From CAWJMD01 sp963700925 (GTDB lineage Bacteria; Actinomycetota; Actinomycetes; Actinomycetales; CAWJMD01): DNA of 64,000 bases. The notes under the pieces were generated by a model. The model did not search any database and was not told the DNA's origin. It was given only the letters and a program-made list of their open reading frames with translations. The first letter of the stretch is position 1. Every line of letters starts with the position of its first letter. The DNA lies in NCBI GenBank assembly GCA_963700925.1, contig OY969553.1:2542001-2606000 (forward strand), read 5' to 3'. Both the position numbers and the translations under genes were made by a program. Below are positions 61,685-64,000 of the stretch, in pieces.

Positions 61685-64000
61685 GTCAGCACCTCAGGCG
61701 GCAGCAGGTCGCGGGCGTGGATCGCCACACGAACCGGCTGCTGGGCGAGGATGGCGGCCATCGCGGCCGAGGTCGCTCCCCAGACGGGCCCGGGCGGGGG
61801 CGAGGGCGGCGGGCTGTTGGTGTCCAGCTGTGCGAGGGCGGCGAGTTGCGCGGCATCGGCGGCCAGGTGCCCCCAGCTGAGGTCGTTCCACTCGTTCAGC
61901 GCAGGCGCCTGGGCGCCGAAGCCGGTGGCCACGTCGAGGCCGAAACGCGGTGCGGTGGGCTGCTCTTCGAGCAGGAACCACCAGCCTCCTCCGGCGATCA
62001 CCTGGGCCCGGTCCAGGGTGAAGCCGCAGAACGCGACGTCGGGTTCCATCCGTCCGTGGAAGGTGGGCATCCGCACCGCGGTCTCGCTCAGGTCGGGTCG
62101 TCCGGCCTTGTCGGGCGCCGCATAGATGACGGTGTGCGGGTACCGGAACAGCAGCCGCCCGCGCAGGACCAGCACCACCTTGGTGTCTGCGGCGGCCACG
62201 GTGTGGTCGCTCAGGGCTCCCGTGGTCCAGGTGTGCAGCGGTGCCACGTCGTCCGCGTCGCCGGGAGCCCAGAACCGGCGGAAGCACGAGCCTCGCTGGT
62301 CGGTCGGGTACTCACGCCAGAGGAGCTCACGCGCCATCTCGTGGTTCAGCCCGGTCAGGAACGCCTCGGCGAACGCCGGGTTGGTCTCGGCCAGGGTGAC
62401 GCTGTCCGGCGGGAACACCTGCACGCCGGGCAGCAGGAGGTCGGGAGCGTAGTCGCGCACGTACTGCCAGGCCGGCTTCGGGAACGTGGGTGCGGCGAGC
62501 ACCTCGCGCAGCGGGTCCGTGCCGCGCTGCCGGCCCAGTCCGGCGGCCAGCGTCAGCCGCGCCTCCAGCCGTCGGCGCACCGTGATCTCGGGGTCGAGCC
62601 GCACCAGCAGCTGGCTCGCCAAGGCGGCTACCCCCAGAGCGGGGGGCGCGGGGTCGGCTGCGACGTCGACGAGCAGCCCCTCCCGCTGGACGCGCGACAG
62701 CAGCTCCTTGCGGAACCGGTCGAACGATGCAGGCGGCATTCCGAGCAGCTGGCCGATCCGGTTTCGCACCACCGGCGTCACCGGCGCCTGGCGGAGCTCG
62801 TCGCCCTTGAGCCCCTTGGGACGGCGTCCGGTGGCGGCGCTGCGCGCCGCAGCGATCGCGGCGAGCACGTCGGCGGGGACGTCGGGCCGCGCAGGGGTGG
62901 CCGTGGCGAAACCGAACAGGCCGTCGGGCGGTCCGCTGCCGGCCCCCAGCTTCAGCGCGGCCGTGTCGAGCCTGGTCACCACGGGCCGGGGCGTGCGGGC
63001 CCCGGTCGGGTCGAGCCGGCGTGCCAGCGCGTTGCGCGGGGCGGTGGCCCGCCTGAAGGCGGGAGTGACGACGGCGTCCGGCAGCGAGCTGGCGCGTACA
63101 GCCGCGGCGACGCTGCGCTCACCCACGCGGAGCCTGCGGTGCACGGCCGAGGTGGCTCCGACGACGTCCCCCGCTTCGAGTGGCCCGAGATGGCGGCGAA
63201 GCATCGAGGCGCGAACCTCCCGGGCAACCTGTCCCCAGCGCAGTTCACGGTTCGCCTGCTCGACCGCCCCGACCTGGGCCCACGCCTGGTCCATCAGGCG
63301 CTCCTGCTCACCGGTCACAGCTGCCGCCGCGACGCCGGCCACCGCCCGATGCCGCGGGTCCAGGTTGAGCTCGCGCAACCAGGCAGGCTCCGCACCGCTC
63401 GCCGGTGTCGCGCGCCGCGCGGCGAGCCACTGCCCGTACAGCGGGGGCCCGACCACGGGATCGGCGTCGCCCGGATCCGGGACCGCGCCTGCAGTCCGTG
63501 CGGCCGCGGCGTCGAGCATCGCGGTCAGGCCTTGCTCGACCTCGCTTCGGGTCTCGGACGGCCACTGCGGTGCTGTCACCCCGGGTGCGACCAAAGCCCC
63601 TGCCAGCTGGACGAGTCCGCCCGGCTCGTCCGGCCCCACGCCGGGGAGGGGTTCTCCCGCCGCGCCGACGTAGACCGTCTGAAGCCCAGCAGTCGCCGGC
63701 AGCGGCCGTGGGCGCAGTGCCCGGGCGAGCTCCTCGAAGTCCCCTCCGCCCCCCGTCGCGAATCGCCAGGAGTGGTAGACCGGCAGCTCGGCGCGCGTGA
63801 CGTCCACGGGCCAGGCCGGCCGCAGCCCGGTCTCGTCGGCTGCCTCCGGCGGCAGCCCGAGCCCGGCCCGCCGACCCCCCTCGAATGCGGGGACGACGCA
63901 GGCCAGGTAGTGCGTCGACGGGTCCAGCCGACGAGGGCAGAGCAGCCGGGCGGCGTCGCGGTGCGAGACGGTGCCGAGGACGTCGCCGACGTCCTCGCCG
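61681..64000 (-). CDS. >772-aa uncharacterised protein of the cassette, runs off window
   Basis: The frame is open to the right edge: before the apparent GTG at 63807 it reads ARLLCPRRLDPSTHYLACVV, then PAFEGG and LGLPPEAADETGLRPAWPVD, clearly protein-like, so the true start lies beyond 64000. Within the window are YHSWRFATGGGGDFEELARA, long helical Arg/Ala-rich segments, LNHEMARELLWREYPTDQRG followed by SCFRRFW, and WWFLLEEQPTAPRFGLDVAT. The C-terminus carries NSPPPSPPPGPVWG and ends EVLT. No enzyme or membrane motif is evident. Its stop overlaps the start of the 1470-aa gene. Confidence 0.8.
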   Translation of the reverse strand, partial: GEDVGDVLGTVSHRDAARLLCPRRLDPSTHYLACVVPAFEGGRRAGLGLPPEAADETGLRPAWPVDVTRAELPVYHSWRFATGGGGDFEELARALRPRPLPATAGLQTVYVGAAGEPLPGVGPDEPGGLVQLAGALVAPGVTAPQWPSETRSEVEQGLTAMLDAAAARTAGAVPDPGDADPVVGPPLYGQWLAARRATPASGAEPAWLRELNLDPRHRAVAGVAAAAVTGEQERLMDQAWAQVGAVEQANRELRWGQVAREVRASMLRRHLGPLEAGDVVGATSAVHRRLRVGERSVAAAVRASSLPDAVVTPAFRRATAPRNALARRLDPTGARTPRPVVTRLDTAALKLGAGSGPPDGLFGFATATPARPDVPADVLAAIAAARSAATGRRPKGLKGDELRQAPVTPVVRNRIGQLLGMPPASFDRFRKELLSRVQREGLLVDVAADPAPPALGVAALASQLLVRLDPEITVRRRLEARLTLAAGLGRQRGTDPLREVLAAPTFPKPAWQYVRDYAPDLLLPGVQVFPPDSVTLAETNPAFAEAFLTGLNHEMARELLWREYPTDQRGSCFRRFWAPGDADDVAPLHTWTTGALSDHTVAAADTKVVLVLRGRLLFRYPHTVIYAAPDKAGRPDLSETAVRMPTFHGRMEPDVAFCGFTLDRAQVIAGGGWWFLLEEQPTAPRFGLDVATGFGAQAPALNEWNDLSWGHLAADAAQLAALAQLDTNSPPPSPPPGPVWGATSAAMAAILAQQPVRVAIHARDLLPPEVLT

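Overview
The window is high-GC DNA with GTG/TTG starts, dense 4-nt start/stop overlaps, Cys-containing lipoprotein signals, an actinobacterial furA-katG pair, an F420/deazaflavin-type nitroreductase, a BTAD regulator and c-di-AMP riboswitches ahead of NlpC/P60 genes. This points to a free-living actinobacterium. The tRNA-Ser / SRP RNA / dnaX / recR / aspartokinase order fits a Nocardioides- or Aeromicrobium-like member of the Propionibacteriales, but the genus is an inference.

1-13.5 kb: a decaying genomic island. A ~185-bp imperfect direct repeat, carrying the 3' 57 nt of tRNA-Ser(GGA) plus its downstream flank, lies at 731-915 and again at the intact tRNA (13324-13507). Between the copies are an NlpC/P60 gene with its own c-di-AMP riboswitch, a PLP enzyme / broken YheO-type regulator / RidA group, a broken peptide-binding lipoprotein, a MocR regulator with two matching operators, and a four-carbon acid sugar kinase / PdxA2 / TIM-barrel operon. 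Also inside are an ALDH-oxidase chimera and a lipoprotein. No integrase is visible. Most of the broken genes in the window are here, and an IS21-type transposase fragment lies just outside.

13.5-25 kb: chromosomal core. SRP RNA, a small membrane protein, dnaX, recR, a DUF5063 gene with an overlapping 21-codon upstream ORF, an ABC-2 exporter, a secreted CAP/FG-GAP protein, aspartokinase, a YbdK ligase and an SMP-30 lactonase.

25-31 kb: a six-gene coupled operon (LacI regulator, amino-acid-type ABC importer, class V aminotransferase, Gfo/Idh/MocA dehydrogenase) divergent from the SMP-30 gene. It looks like uptake and catabolism of an amino-group-bearing small molecule.

31-43 kb: mixed accessory genes. 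These include Asp-box propeller + MoaD-like, deazaflavin nitroreductase, a phage-baseplate-like protein, TetR + DUF2867, DUF6518, furA-katG and a PEP-mutase-like enzyme. A gp19 tail-tube-like protein, a broken DUF4383 gene, a hydrolase, an SDR, a secreted protein and a quinone-oxidoreductase-like MDR follow.

43-55 kb: an exported-protein region. Two tandem secreted propellers, a secreted protein and a 1035-aa AAA/TPR/BTAD regulator come first. Then come a secreted RTX-repeat protein, a second riboswitch + NlpC/P60 gene, and a copper locus with a CsoR-type operator.

55-64 kb: four minus-strand genes, every junction a 4-nt overlap, encoding three large uncharacterised proteins (>772, 1470 and 551 aa) and a 190-aa three-helix membrane protein. 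The first gene runs off the right edge. This is the strongest candidate for an undescribed system in the window.
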